Below are positions 6,685 through 14,580 of a stretch of 20,413 nucleotides of DNA, piece after piece. The DNA is from a virus. The position numbers were made by a program, and so were the translations under genes. A model generated the notes under the pieces. It saw only the letters and a list, made by a program, of their open reading frames with translations. It had not been told where the DNA came from and ran no database searches. The first letter of the stretch is position 1. Each line of letters begins with the position of its first letter. The stretch lies in IMG/VR virus record IMGVR_UViG_3300027306_000019, positions 1 to 20,413 of that record. One strand, written 5' to 3'.

Positions 6685-7082
6685 TGATGGCGCAGCAAGG
6701 CTTGTGCACGGCCTTCAAGGTGCAGCTCCTGGCTGGCAACTTCAGCCTCACCGATACCATCAAGCTGGCGCTGTACGCTGGCGCTGACATCGGGCCGGGC
6801 ACGGCCGCGTACTCGACCGCCAACGAGTTCTCGGGCGCTGGCTACACCGCCGGAGGTGTCGCGCTGGTCAACCCCGTGGTGTCGCAATCTGGCGCCGGCG
6901 CAGTTCTGACGTTTGACAACGCCATCTGGAACGCGCTGACCGGCGCGGTCACTGGCGCCCTGATCTACAACGCCAGCCGATCCAACTACGCCATTGCGGT
7001 GCTGGATTTCGGCGCCCCTCGCGTGCTGGCCAACCGCCGACTAGAATTGGTCATCCCCGATGGGTTCATCGGGATCCTGTAA
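6684..7082 (+). CDS. Conserved phage virion protein of unknown function
   Basis: Product of 132 residues. ATG 6684 overlaps the previous stop (TGATG); a second ATG at 6687 is an equally possible start. The sequence reads TIKLALYAGADIGPGTAAYS, then NEFSGAGYTAGGVAL, WNALTGAVTGALIYNAS and a final VLDFGAPRVLANRRLELVIP. From memory, the pattern 'lKlALY...A.l...t..Y...nE..g.GY.aGG..L' marks a small beta-rich protein common just before tail-fibre genes in environmental phages. That fits its position here. No enzyme motif is present. A tail-tip or fibre-attachment role is an inference from location. Confidence 0.75.
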   Translation: MMAQQGLCTAFKVQLLAGNFSLTDTIKLALYAGADIGPGTAAYSTANEFSGAGYTAGGVALVNPVVSQSGAGAVLTFDNAIWNALTGAVTGALIYNASRSNYAIAVLDFGAPRVLANRRLELVIPDGFIGIL

Positions 7083-7090
7083 GGAATACC

Positions 7091-7843
7091 ATGCCTACTT
7101 CCTATACCCCGTTGCTTGGGCTGGCGCAGCCGCAGACTGGGGAGTTGACCGGCACCTGGGGTGATGTCGTCAACCAGTCCATCACGGCACTTGTCGAGCA
7201 GGCCATTGCCGGCGCCACCACCCTCTCAACTGACGCCGACGTGGTGCTCACGACTTCGGCCGGCGCGGCGAACCAAGCACGGTCGATGATGGTCATCCTG
7301 ACCGGCGCACGCACGGCAGCTCGCACGATCACAGCGCCGGCGCAGAGCAAGCTATACATCGTGGCCAATAAGACGTCCGGCGGCTACGCGGTGACGTTCC
7401 GCGGCGTGGGGCCGACCACGGGGGTCTCGGTGCCTGCTGGAGCTGTCGCGGTCCTGGCCTGGACGGGGTCTGATTTTGAGGACATCATGGACCGTGCGCT
7501 CAAGACGAGCGGCGGTACGATGACCGGCGCGGTTTTCGAGAATCGCGTCACCATGGGAGCCGGTACGGCGATTGCGGTCAACACGGGCGCGGTCTTCACG
7601 AAAACGATCACCGCGGCGACCACGTTCACGGTGTCTGGTACGCCGCCCGCCGGCGTGGTGGCTTCGTTCCTGCTGGACCTGACCAACGCCGGCGCCTTCA
7701 CCATCACGTGGTGGTCTGGCGTGAAGTGGCCGGGCGGGTCGCCCCCGTCGCTGTCTGCCGCGGGCCGGGACGTTGTCGGGTTCTTCACCTACGACGGTGG
7801 GACCACGTGGACTGGGCTCTTGGTTGGGCGGGATATTCGATGA
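7091..7843 (+). CDS. Tail fibre protein
   Basis: Product of 250 residues. AAGGAA (7081-7086) lies 4 bases before ATG 7091. The N-terminus YTPLLGLAQPQTGELTGTWG, then NQSITALVEQAIAGATTLS, is a signature I associate with phage tail-fibre proteins of this kind ('P..G...GTWG...N......E.AIaG'). Next come strand-rich stretches and the fibre-type phrase LKTSGGTMTGAV (residues ~136-148), a repeat unit found in many phage fibres. The C-terminal part (FFTYDGGTTWTGLLVG) is a beta domain. The protein should sit on the virion and help host recognition. Its stop overlaps the start of the FG-GAP propeller gene (ATGA), so fibre and propeller are made together, and the propeller may be the binding head carried by this short fibre. 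Confidence 0.75.
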   Translation: MPTSYTPLLGLAQPQTGELTGTWGDVVNQSITALVEQAIAGATTLSTDADVVLTTSAGAANQARSMMVILTGARTAARTITAPAQSKLYIVANKTSGGYAVTFRGVGPTTGVSVPAGAVAVLAWTGSDFEDIMDRALKTSGGTMTGAVFENRVTMGAGTAIAVNTGAVFTKTITAATTFTVSGTPPAGVVASFLLDLTNAGAFTITWWSGVKWPGGSPPSLSAAGRDVVGFFTYDGGTTWTGLLVGRDIR

Positions 7844-9081
7844 TTCGCAGCGTGATTTTTGGCGCTATCGGTCGCGGGGTGTTTGACGCCCAGGGTATCC
7901 TGCGCGTCGACAGTGGGGGGACCGACCTCCGGCTGGGCACCTCAGTCGCTTTGTCTGCGTCGGGTGATGTCTGCGCGGCCGGGGCACCGCTTACCACCAC
8001 TTCGTCCGCCCCAGGTACCGGGTCAGTCAAGGTATTCCGCCGGACCGCTGGAGTGTGGTCGCCGGTCTTTGACACTATCGTCCCGGTATCCGGCCTTGAT
8101 GGGGATGAGTTCGGGTGCTCTGTGTCGCTTAGCAGTGACGGTACCCGCTGCGCGGTTGGGGCGCAGTCCGCGGATCCCGGCGCGCTCTATCAGTCGGGTC
8201 GGGCGTTCGTGTACGTGTGGTCTCCCGGGAGCTCGGCATGGCTCCAAGAGTCGGAGCTGGTTACCACCACCCCGGACACCGCCAACTATTTCGGTGCGTC
8301 GGTAGCCCTGTCTGCGAATGGTGCGACGTGTGTAGTCGGCGCTGCAAACGCTGACTATGTCGAGGTCTTCGTCCGAACCGCGTCCACGTGGTCGCAGCAG
8401 CAGCGGTTCACTGGCGTCGGTACCGTATCGGGTGACCGATTTGGTCATGCGGTTGCGGTATCAAGCGACGGCAACACCTGCGCTGTCGGAGCGTACCTAG
8501 ACTACACCGCGGGGGATGTTCGCACAGGGGCTGTGTATGTGTTCACACGTACGGGCAGCCTCTGGTCGCAGCAGCAGGTATTGGTGCCAACTGATGCGGC
8601 GGCTACCGACTTTTTTGGGTACAGTGTGTCGATGGCGGGGGATGGAAACACCCTGGTCGTCGGGAGCTACTTGAGCGATAACGGGGGTTCGGCGGGCGCA
8701 AACCGCGGAGCCGCTTACGTTTTCACTCGTTCCGGTGGGGTTTGGTCTCAGCAAGCCAAACTGATCGCGCCAGATGCCTCCAACGGCGATCAGTTTGGTC
8801 GAGCTGTCGCTATGGCGGCGGATGGCCTGACGTGCGTAGTAGGCGCGTTTTCTGACGATTTTGGGAGTACGGCCAACGCCGGCTCGACCTATGTGTTTAC
8901 CCGCTCCGGGTCGGCATGGGCCCAAGTAGACCGCATACAGGCGCCGGACGCCGCGGCGGACGACTTCTTTGGTTCGGCAGTCGCGCTCTCTGCATCGGGG
9001 CGCACCTGCGTAGTCGGGGCGCCCAATGATGACAACACAAGCGGGCCTAATGCGGGTACCGCGTACGCTTACATATGGTGA
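7840..9081 (+). CDS. Seven-repeat FG-GAP beta-propeller tail protein, candidate receptor-binding protein
   Basis: Product of 413 residues; ATG 7840 overlaps the fibre stop (ATGA), which decides the start over a longer in-frame reading from 7708. Seven repeats of ~50-60 residues are visible, their FG (or LG) pairs at about residues 32, 91, 151, 201, 259, 319 and 377. Each has the form 'FG.sVals.dG.tC.VGA ... vyVFtR....WsQQ'. Seven such blades predict a closed seven-bladed propeller as in integrin-alpha-type FG-GAP proteins. Six of seven repeats carry Cys at the same place (DGNTCAVGA and relatives; repeat 5 has Leu). Canonical DxDxDG calcium loops are not evident. No signal peptide is seen, so cell-surface secretion is unlikely and a virion role fits better. 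Binding of a surface sugar or protein is inferred. Confidence 0.8.
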   Translation: MIRSVIFGAIGRGVFDAQGILRVDSGGTDLRLGTSVALSASGDVCAAGAPLTTTSSAPGTGSVKVFRRTAGVWSPVFDTIVPVSGLDGDEFGCSVSLSSDGTRCAVGAQSADPGALYQSGRAFVYVWSPGSSAWLQESELVTTTPDTANYFGASVALSANGATCVVGAANADYVEVFVRTASTWSQQQRFTGVGTVSGDRFGHAVAVSSDGNTCAVGAYLDYTAGDVRTGAVYVFTRTGSLWSQQQVLVPTDAAATDFFGYSVSMAGDGNTLVVGSYLSDNGGSAGANRGAAYVFTRSGGVWSQQAKLIAPDASNGDQFGRAVAMAADGLTCVVGAFSDDFGSTANAGSTYVFTRSGSAWAQVDRIQAPDAAADDFFGSAVALSASGRTCVVGAPNDDNTSGPNAGTAYAYIW

Positions 9082-9452
9082 CTATGGAACTCGGACTCCA
9101 CCTCTACACTCACCACTTCGGGCAGATGCCCTGTGACGTGAATCCTGGCGTGTACGTCGTCGCGGAAGGCTTCGCCGGCGGGGTTTTCAAAAATTCGGAG
9201 TGTGAGACCGGCCTGTGGGGCGCGTGGGCGCCGCATACCAACGTCTTGACGGTCGGACCAGTGCGCGCCAAGGCTGGCGTCTTGCTGGGGGGTATCGCCG
9301 GATACCGGGCTGCGCCGCTTCTGCCTCTCGTGGTGCCGACCGTCGCCGTTCAGGTGGGCCCACTCCCCTGGATCCGGGCCAGCTACTTGCCGACGCACCC
9401 TACCCTGAACTCGGTGTCTGGAGTACATTTCTCCATCGAATACTCGTTCTGA
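9075..9452 (+). CDS. Small conserved phage protein next to lysis genes
   Basis: Product of 125 residues. ATG 9075 overlaps the end of the propeller gene by 7 bases; ATG 9084 is an alternative start giving a product beginning MELGLHLYTHHF, and neither has a clear ribosome site. The segment NPGVYVVAEGFAGGVFKNSE, then VGPVRAKAGVLLGGIAGY and a C-terminal VHFSIEYSF, is a pattern I recall from small phage proteins near endolysin genes that look like half of an outer-membrane-type beta-barrel or a beta-clip. Its function is not known to me. Eight bases separate it from the endolysin gene, so it may belong to either the fibre block or the lysis block. Confidence 0.7.
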   Translation: MVTMELGLHLYTHHFGQMPCDVNPGVYVVAEGFAGGVFKNSECETGLWGAWAPHTNVLTVGPVRAKAGVLLGGIAGYRAAPLLPLVVPTVAVQVGPLPWIRASYLPTHPTLNSVSGVHFSIEYSF

Positions 9453-9459
9453 GGGCGCC

Positions 9460-10080
9460 ATGGTCGACAAAAAGCGGCTCGTCTACGCCGGCATCCACCC
9501 CACACAGGCAGCGGTGTTCGCAGACCCCCTGAGGGCCGCGATGTGCCTGTTCGCCATCGACACCCCCGTACGAGCTGCGGCGTTCATTGCGCAGATGGCG
9601 CACGAGTCGGCGGACTTCACACAGCTGCAGGAGAACCTGTTCTACTCCAGTCCCGAGCGGATCCGTGCAGTGTTCCCGTCGCGCGTTCCTGATCTGGCCG
9701 CTGCCGCCAAGCTGGCGCGCAATCCGGAGGCCCTGGCCAACACGGTGTACGCCGGCCGGATTGGAAACGGGGATGTCGCCAGCGGCGATGGGTGGAGGTT
9801 CCGCGGGCGTGGGTTGGTGCAGCTCACGGGGCGGGCCAACTACTTCGACGCGGAGCGGGGGCTGAACCGACCCTACACCACCAACCCGGAGCTGGTCAGC
9901 CAGCCCGCGGACGCTTGTCTCACTGCGGCGTGGTTCTGGCACAATCACAAGCTGAACGTGCTGGCGGACGCCAGCCACATCGACGCCATCACGCGCGTCA
10001 TCAACGGGCCCAAGATGATGGGCGCTGCTGACCGGAGGCAGCGATTCGAGCAAGCGCTCAAGGCTTTTCGAGAGGTGTGA
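9460..10080 (+). CDS. Endolysin, glycoside hydrolase family 19 (chitinase-like) muramidase
   Basis: Product of 206 residues. GAGGG (9451-9455) lies 4 bases before ATG 9460. The family hallmarks are clear: AAFIAQMAHESADFTQLQEN with the likely catalytic acid Glu49 in HES, YAGRIGNGD, and GWRFRGRGLVQLTGRANY (about residues 111-128), the GH19 substrate-cleft signature. The C-terminal part has AWFWHNHKLNVLAD and ITRVINGP, also typical. Length fits a single-domain phage GH19 lysin with no separate wall-binding domain. There is no signal peptide, so export depends on a holin; the 3TM holin gene starts two bases after the stop. It would cleave the peptidoglycan sugar backbone from inside the cell at lysis. 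Confidence 0.92.
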   Translation: MVDKKRLVYAGIHPTQAAVFADPLRAAMCLFAIDTPVRAAAFIAQMAHESADFTQLQENLFYSSPERIRAVFPSRVPDLAAAAKLARNPEALANTVYAGRIGNGDVASGDGWRFRGRGLVQLTGRANYFDAERGLNRPYTTNPELVSQPADACLTAAWFWHNHKLNVLADASHIDAITRVINGPKMMGAADRRQRFEQALKAFREV

Positions 10081-10081
10081 G

Positions 10082-10624
10082 ATGGATCCGATCTCGGTAG
10101 CGCTGGGTCTGGCGCAGTTCTTCCCGGCCATTGCAAAGTGGGTGACGGGGAGCGACAAGGCCGCCGAAGTTGCCGAAAAGGTTGTCAAGGTCGCCAAAGT
10201 GGTGACCGGCAAAGACACCGGCGAAGAAGCCTTGGAGGTCATCAAGGTCGATCCGACTGTGGCCCTGCAGTTCCAGCAGGCCATGTTCAAGCACGAGACT
10301 GACCTCAACGCCCTCGCGGTCTCGAATGCCTCGGACATCAACCAGACGATGCGGGTCGAAGCCGGCAGTGAGCGCTGGCCGCAGTATTGGTGGCGCCCAG
10401 CCATCGGCTTTGCAGTGGCCATCGCCGTGATCCTGTCGGTGCTGGCCGTGTTCATGGCGTACATCGCGCTGTTCTACGGCCGGGCTGAGGGTGTGGCAGC
10501 GCTTCCGGGGATCCTGGGCGCCATTGCCGGGATCATCGCTGTCGTGTCCCCGATCCTGGGCATCGCGTCGTGGTTCCGCGGCAAAATGCAGGCTGATCCG
10601 AACATCCCCAACCCGAATCGCTGA
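10082..10624 (+). CDS. Holin, GTA-type 3TM family
   Basis: Product of 180 residues. AGAGGTG (10071-10077) lies 4 bases before ATG 10082. An N-terminal hydrophobic helix (MDPISVALGLAQFFPAIAKW) is followed by a Lys-rich amphipathic segment (KAAEVAEKVVKVAKVV), a helical middle part, then WWRPAIGFAVAIAVILSVL (from about residue 103) and a third hydrophobic stretch GILGAIAGIIAVVSPILGI (about 143-161) before a basic tail. The 'WRP' entry to the second membrane helix and the overall layout match the 3TM holin family used for phage and gene-transfer-agent release (Pfam GTA_holin_3TM). It would form membrane lesions that let the endolysin reach the wall. No Rz/Rz1-type spanin pair is evident next to it. 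Confidence 0.78.
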   Translation: MDPISVALGLAQFFPAIAKWVTGSDKAAEVAEKVVKVAKVVTGKDTGEEALEVIKVDPTVALQFQQAMFKHETDLNALAVSNASDINQTMRVEAGSERWPQYWWRPAIGFAVAIAVILSVLAVFMAYIALFYGRAEGVAALPGILGAIAGIIAVVSPILGIASWFRGKMQADPNIPNPNR

Positions 10625-10626
10625 CC

Positions 10627-12561
10627 ATGCCGATCAAGAAGCTCGAGTTCGCCCCTGGCATCTCCCGAGATGTCACCTCGCTCACGAGCAAGGGGCGGTG
10701 GTACGACTGCGACAAGATCCGGTTCCGCGCCGGCGCGCCGCAGAAACTCGGTGGGTGGGAACGACAGAACGCCGCGGTTGCGGCCGGAGCCACCCCACCG
10801 GGTGGCGCGTCGTATTGGGGTATCGCTCGGTGGCTGTTCGAGTGGCAGACGCTGTCGGGCACCAACTACCTCGCGGCCGGGACAGACCGCAAGCTATACG
10901 CACAGCAAGGCGTTGGTGGCGTGTTGTACGACATCACTCCTGTGCGAAGTACCGCTGCGGCCGGCACGGTCACTGTTGCCGCGACCCCTGGATCCAGCAC
11001 GATCACGGTTACCCACGTCGGGCACGGCGCGAGCGCAGGTGATTTCGTGACCGTCGCCGGCGCAGCCGACTTGGGCGGCAGCATCACCGCCGCGGTGCTG
11101 AACCGAGAATTTGAGGTGGCGTCGGCAACGGCGAACACCTTCACGGTGGTGGTTTCTGTCGCAGCCACGGCGTCGGACACCGGGAACGGTGGATCCGCCA
11201 CAACGCTTGAGTTCCAGCTCGGTGCCGGGTCGGACATCAACTACTCCGTTGCCGGGTGGGGCGCAGGGTCGTGGGGCTTCGGCGGGTGGGGTACCGGCAT
11301 CACCCAAGGCTCCGGGCGCTTGCGCCAGTGGTCGGGTGAGAACTACGGCCAGAACCTGATCTGCGCACCGCGCGGGGGTGCGATGTACTTGTGGGTGCCA
11401 CCCGCTGACAACGCGTTTTCCGCCGCTCGCGCTGGCCTGCTTTCGTCAGCCGGATCCGGTGTGTACGCCACCGATGCGGCCTGCCCTACCGTGGTCAACG
11501 AGGTTCGGGTCAGCGACGCATCGCGGTTTGTGCTCGCGTTCGGGTGCAACGACTACGGCAGCGCCACGCTGGACCCGCTGCTGGTGCGCTGGTCCGATCA
11601 GGAGAACTACGCGCTGTGGCAGCCGTCGGCCACCAATCAGGCCGGCAGCTACCGGCTCAGTCGCGGCAGTCGGATCGTCAGCGCCCGGCAGGCCCGCCAG
11701 GAGATTCTGGTCTGGACGGATGCCGCGCTCTACTCCATGCAGTACCTTGGCCCTCCGTACATCTGGGGCTTTACGCTGTTGGCCGACAACCTCAGCATCA
11801 TCAGCCCGAAAGCGGTGGCCACGGCGACTGGCGTCACGTACTGGATGGGCCTCGACAAGTTCTACGCGTACAACGGTCGTGCGCAAGCGCTGCCGTGCCC
11901 GGTCCTCGACAAGGTCTTCGGCGACATGAACGACGCTCAGCGTGAGCAGATCGTGTGCGGCACCAATGAGGGCTTCGACGAAGTCTGGTGGTTCTACTGC
12001 AGCGAGAACTCGAGTTCCGTCGACCGGTATGTGATTTTCAACTACGGCGACAACGCGTGGTACTACGGCTCGCTTGGCCGTACCGCATGGCTCGACAGCA
12101 ACTACCGCGAGGGGCCCATCGCGGCCGGCTACAGCGGCATGTTCATCCAGCACGAGCGCGGCACTGACGACGCGTCCGTCAACCCCGCGGTACCGATCCA
12201 GTCGTACGTGCAGTCCGCAGACGTGGACATCGGGGATGGCGACCGATACGCGCTCATCAACAAGATCGTGCCGGATGTGACCTTCGATGGGTCGACGTCG
12301 GTGGCGCCATCACTGGGCATCACGCTGCGCCCCCGCAGCAACCCGGGCGGCGCCCCACTGCCCGAGTCGTCCAACCCGCCGGTTGTCAGCGGGAATGATT
12401 ACTCCCTGCAGCGCATCTACTTGGTGCAGCGGTTCACCGAGCTGGTGTACTCGCGCGTTCGGGGCCGGCAGGTCGCTGTCCGGATCGCGTCGGACACCTT
12501 GGGTACTCAGTGGCGCCTGGGGACGCTGCGGATTGACGTGCGGGAGGATGGGCGGCGATGA
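10627..12561 (+). CDS. Tail nozzle protein (P22 gp10-like / T7 gp12-like)
   Basis: Product of 644 residues. The N-terminus has LEFAPGISRDVTSL and GRWYDCDKIRFRAGAPQKLG, a pattern well known from podovirus tail-hub or nozzle proteins ('F.PGi.rd.T....G.W.d.dkiRFR.G.P.K.GGW'). Residues ~117-190 look like an inserted beta domain (TVTVAATPGSSTITVTHVGH). A Trp/Gly run GWGAGSWGFGGWGTG lies at 210-224. The middle part reads as a beta-propeller-type body (FVLAFGCNDYG, ILVWTDAALYSMQYLGPPYI, DKFYAYNGRAQALPCPVLD), as expected for nozzle proteins. The C-terminal domain (LVYSRVRGRQVAVRIASD) fits the fibre-docking end. It would cap the adaptor ring and form the tip of the tail tube. The stop overlaps the next start (ATGA). 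Confidence 0.75.
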   Translation: MPIKKLEFAPGISRDVTSLTSKGRWYDCDKIRFRAGAPQKLGGWERQNAAVAAGATPPGGASYWGIARWLFEWQTLSGTNYLAAGTDRKLYAQQGVGGVLYDITPVRSTAAAGTVTVAATPGSSTITVTHVGHGASAGDFVTVAGAADLGGSITAAVLNREFEVASATANTFTVVVSVAATASDTGNGGSATTLEFQLGAGSDINYSVAGWGAGSWGFGGWGTGITQGSGRLRQWSGENYGQNLICAPRGGAMYLWVPPADNAFSAARAGLLSSAGSGVYATDAACPTVVNEVRVSDASRFVLAFGCNDYGSATLDPLLVRWSDQENYALWQPSATNQAGSYRLSRGSRIVSARQARQEILVWTDAALYSMQYLGPPYIWGFTLLADNLSIISPKAVATATGVTYWMGLDKFYAYNGRAQALPCPVLDKVFGDMNDAQREQIVCGTNEGFDEVWWFYCSENSSSVDRYVIFNYGDNAWYYGSLGRTAWLDSNYREGPIAAGYSGMFIQHERGTDDASVNPAVPIQSYVQSADVDIGDGDRYALINKIVPDVTFDGSTSVAPSLGITLRPRSNPGGAPLPESSNPPVVSGNDYSLQRIYLVQRFTELVYSRVRGRQVAVRIASDTLGTQWRLGTLRIDVREDGRR

Positions 12562-12821
12562 AGGGATTCCGACCCCCGAAGTCCCCGGCGCTGCCGGAGG
12601 TTGTCTCCGAGGCGCCGACAGCCGCGGAGTATGCGGCGCTGGTTCGCGCGTTGCGGACGTACTTTGCCGCTGTCGATGGCGTGTTCGCGCTGATGGCCCG
12701 GGACTTCCCGATGGGCGCGGCACTCCCCGAATTCGACAATGACACCGCCGCCGCTGCTGGCGGCGTTGCGCTGTACGGCTTCTACCGCCAGGGGAGCCAT
12801 ATCCATCAGCGTGTGACGTAA
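12558..12821 (+). CDS. Small protein coupled to the nozzle gene
   Basis: Product of 87 residues starting at an ATGA overlap with the nozzle gene. A Pro-rich N-terminus is followed by a helix (AAEYAALVRALRTYFAAVDGVFALMAR) and a C-terminal part with GGVALYGFYRQGSHIHQRV, which resembles the 'G.aLY..G..l.vr' ending seen in many small phage virion or assembly proteins near nozzle genes. No catalytic motif. The tight coupling suggests a stoichiometric partner or a chaperone for the nozzle, though this is inference only. A hairpin and a 42-base gap follow its stop. Confidence 0.7.
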   Translation: MKGFRPPKSPALPEVVSEAPTAAEYAALVRALRTYFAAVDGVFALMARDFPMGAALPEFDNDTAAAAGGVALYGFYRQGSHIHQRVT

Positions 12822-12822
12822 C

Positions 12823-12836
12823 GCCACATAGGTGGC
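12823..12836 (+). promoter_or_regulatory. Small intergenic hairpin before the internal virion gene block
   Basis: GCCAC (12823-12827) pairs with GTGGC (12832-12836) around an ATAG loop. It begins one base after the stop at 12821 and lies 18 bases upstream of the GAGG (12855-12858) that serves the next gene. The T-rich stretch downstream (TTACTTTT) is too far and broken to make a standard terminator. It marks one of only four gaps in the window with a hairpin. A role in message processing or 5' stability is possible but unproven. Confidence 0.35.
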
Positions 12837-12863
12837 ACAATTGCGATTACTTTTGAGGTGCCT

Positions 12864-14156
12864 ATGAGCCTGCACGACGCCGCCAAACATCTTGCCAGTA
12901 AGGGTCGCAACGGCGACACCCTCCTACTGCACGTCACGCCCGACGAGGTCGAGGGCATTCGCGCGCTCGCGCATGCGCGGGGGCACGAGCTACCGATCAA
13001 CCCGGAAACCGGCCTGCCGGAAGCCAACTTCCTGTCGGACGTCTGGAAAAGTTTCGGTCCGACCATCCTCGGAGCGGGTCTGGCTGCGACCGGCATCGGC
13101 GCTCCGCTGGCCGCACTGCTGGTTGGTGGTGGGTACGGTCTCGCTGAAGGTAGCCTGGAGAAGGGCCTGATGGCTGGTCTGGGCGCGTTCGGCGGCGCCG
13201 GGATCGGCGGAGGTCTGACCAGTCTGGGAGCCTCCGCCGCGGAGGCTGGCGCGTCTACTGCAGTCAATGCGAGTGCTGCCGCCGCGGAAGCTGGCGCGTC
13301 GAACCTCGCGTCGGGCACTGCGGCGCAGCTCGGCGCTGACGCCGGCACTCAGGCGCTGGGGAACTCACTCACCCTGGGGTCCACGGCAGCAGAGACGGCG
13401 ATACCTTCGGTATTCGACGCGGGCGCCAGCGCTGGCGCGAACACCGGCCTGACCATGGCGGACACTTTCGCACCCATGGCGAAAGCGCCGACGCCGCTGC
13501 AGGTCACCCCGGACCCCACGTTTGGCGAGAACGTCTCGAACATGGGTAAGGGCATCCAAGCCCTGGCCAAGCCCGGCGACTACGCCGGCAACTACGCGGA
13601 GTTCTCCAAGGCCACCGAGGCCGCTGCCGGTGTCAAGCCGACCACGGCTGGTATCGCCGCTGCCGCCCCCATGATGGCGGTCGACCCAATGAGCGCCCCT
13701 CCGACGGATCCTGGGTACATTCGACCCTACAGCTATGACCCGAAGACCGGCACTTTCACCGCCGGGGACGCTTACCGTGCCGGCAGCGAGTCGCGCATCC
13801 GCCCGTATGACTACGACGCGGGGTCCGGTCGGTTCACAGCCAAGGACTCACGCCCTGCTGGGTACGCTGCCGGCGGCATCGCAGAGCTGAGCCAAGGCCG
13901 TTTCCTGCGCGGCGGTGGCGACGGTGTGTCTGACAGCATCCCGGCCGAGATCGAAGGTGGGCGCCCGGCCCGACTGGCTGATGGCGAGTTCGTCATCCCC
14001 GCGCGCATCGTCTCTGAGTTGGGCAACGGCTCCTCGGAAGCCGGGGCGCGCCAGCTGTACGCCATGATGGAACGAGTGCAGAACTCCCGCCGCAAGTCGG
14101 CCGCCCCGGGTCGGTTTGCTGACGACACCAAGGCTTCCAAGCACCTGCCGGCATGA
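12864..14156 (+). CDS. Internal/virion structural protein, first of the ejection-protein block
   Basis: Product of 430 residues from ATG 12864; GAGG (12855-12858) lies 5 bases upstream. A GTG at 12858 overlaps that site and is less likely. The N-terminus (LHDAAKHLASKGRNGDTLLL, then INPETGLPEANFL) and the C-terminal half (RFLRGGGDGVSDSIPAEIEG, ARLADGEFVIPARIVSELGN, ARQLYAMMERVQNSRRK) match patterns I know from virion proteins of environmental podoviruses. Residues ~65-130 are Gly/Ala-rich and hydrophobic (GAGLAATGIGAPLAALLVGG), as in membrane-entering ejection proteins. Two imperfect repeats, IRPYSYDPKTGTFTAGD and IRPYDYDAGSGRFTAKD, lie near residues 288-335. The stop overlaps the GNAT-like gene (ATGA). 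Role in DNA ejection is inferred. Confidence 0.7.
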   Translation: MSLHDAAKHLASKGRNGDTLLLHVTPDEVEGIRALAHARGHELPINPETGLPEANFLSDVWKSFGPTILGAGLAATGIGAPLAALLVGGGYGLAEGSLEKGLMAGLGAFGGAGIGGGLTSLGASAAEAGASTAVNASAAAAEAGASNLASGTAAQLGADAGTQALGNSLTLGSTAAETAIPSVFDAGASAGANTGLTMADTFAPMAKAPTPLQVTPDPTFGENVSNMGKGIQALAKPGDYAGNYAEFSKATEAAAGVKPTTAGIAAAAPMMAVDPMSAPPTDPGYIRPYSYDPKTGTFTAGDAYRAGSESRIRPYDYDAGSGRFTAKDSRPAGYAAGGIAELSQGRFLRGGGDGVSDSIPAEIEGGRPARLADGEFVIPARIVSELGNGSSEAGARQLYAMMERVQNSRRKSAAPGRFADDTKASKHLPA

Positions 14157-14572
14157 AGATCGTCGCCGTACCTCCCGCCCACCTGCCGGACTTGATCCCG
14201 CAGCTCCTGCCGTTGCTGCACCGCGCCGCGGAGCGGACCGGGGGTCGTACCGACGCCGCCGAGATCATCCGGGCTGTGCTCAACGGTACGTTCGTGTTGT
14301 GGGTTGCCCTGGACGCCGCGGGCATCCTCGAGGGGCACTTCGTCACGGAGGTGCGACAATATCCGAAATGCAAGATGTTCGTGGTGCACCACTGCGCAAT
14401 GCGGCCGGGGTCTATGGAAGCGTTCGACGCAGCCATGCACCCGCTGGTGGAGGAAGTCGCCCGTTCTGCGGGGTGCGCCGGTATCGAATTCATGGGGCGC
14501 AGGGGTTGGCGGGCGCACGCGCGCAAGCACGGCTTCACGTCTGAGATGACTGTGTTCCAGAAAATGTTGTGA
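14153..14572 (+). CDS. GNAT-like protein, possible counterpart of T7 gp13
   Basis: Product of 139 residues; ATG 14153 overlaps the previous stop. It looks like an acyl-CoA N-acyltransferase (GNAT) fold: helices near the N-terminus, strands FVLWVALDAAGILEGHFVTE and KMFVVHHCAMRPGS, then a helix and the ending GCAGIEFMGRRGWRAHARKH followed by GFTSEMTVFQK, which parallels the 'G...Y.R.GF......l.K' end of GNAT proteins. The usual acetyl-CoA loop (Q/RxxGxG/A) is not clear, so it may be a non-catalytic relative. T7 gp13 is 138 residues, also lies after the nozzle gene and before the internal core proteins, and has been viewed as GNAT-like. The matching length and place suggest the same role in virion assembly; this is inference. 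Confidence 0.6.
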   Translation: MKIVAVPPAHLPDLIPQLLPLLHRAAERTGGRTDAAEIIRAVLNGTFVLWVALDAAGILEGHFVTEVRQYPKCKMFVVHHCAMRPGSMEAFDAAMHPLVEEVARSAGCAGIEFMGRRGWRAHARKHGFTSEMTVFQKML

Positions 14573-14580
14573 GGTAGGCC

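Noticed and set aside
12833-12844. Sigma-54 promoter suggested by TGGCAC followed by TTGC
   Set aside because: Only two bases separate the elements, while the known spacing is five; the similar TGGCAC at 2949 has no TTGC at all and is part of a hairpin stem.
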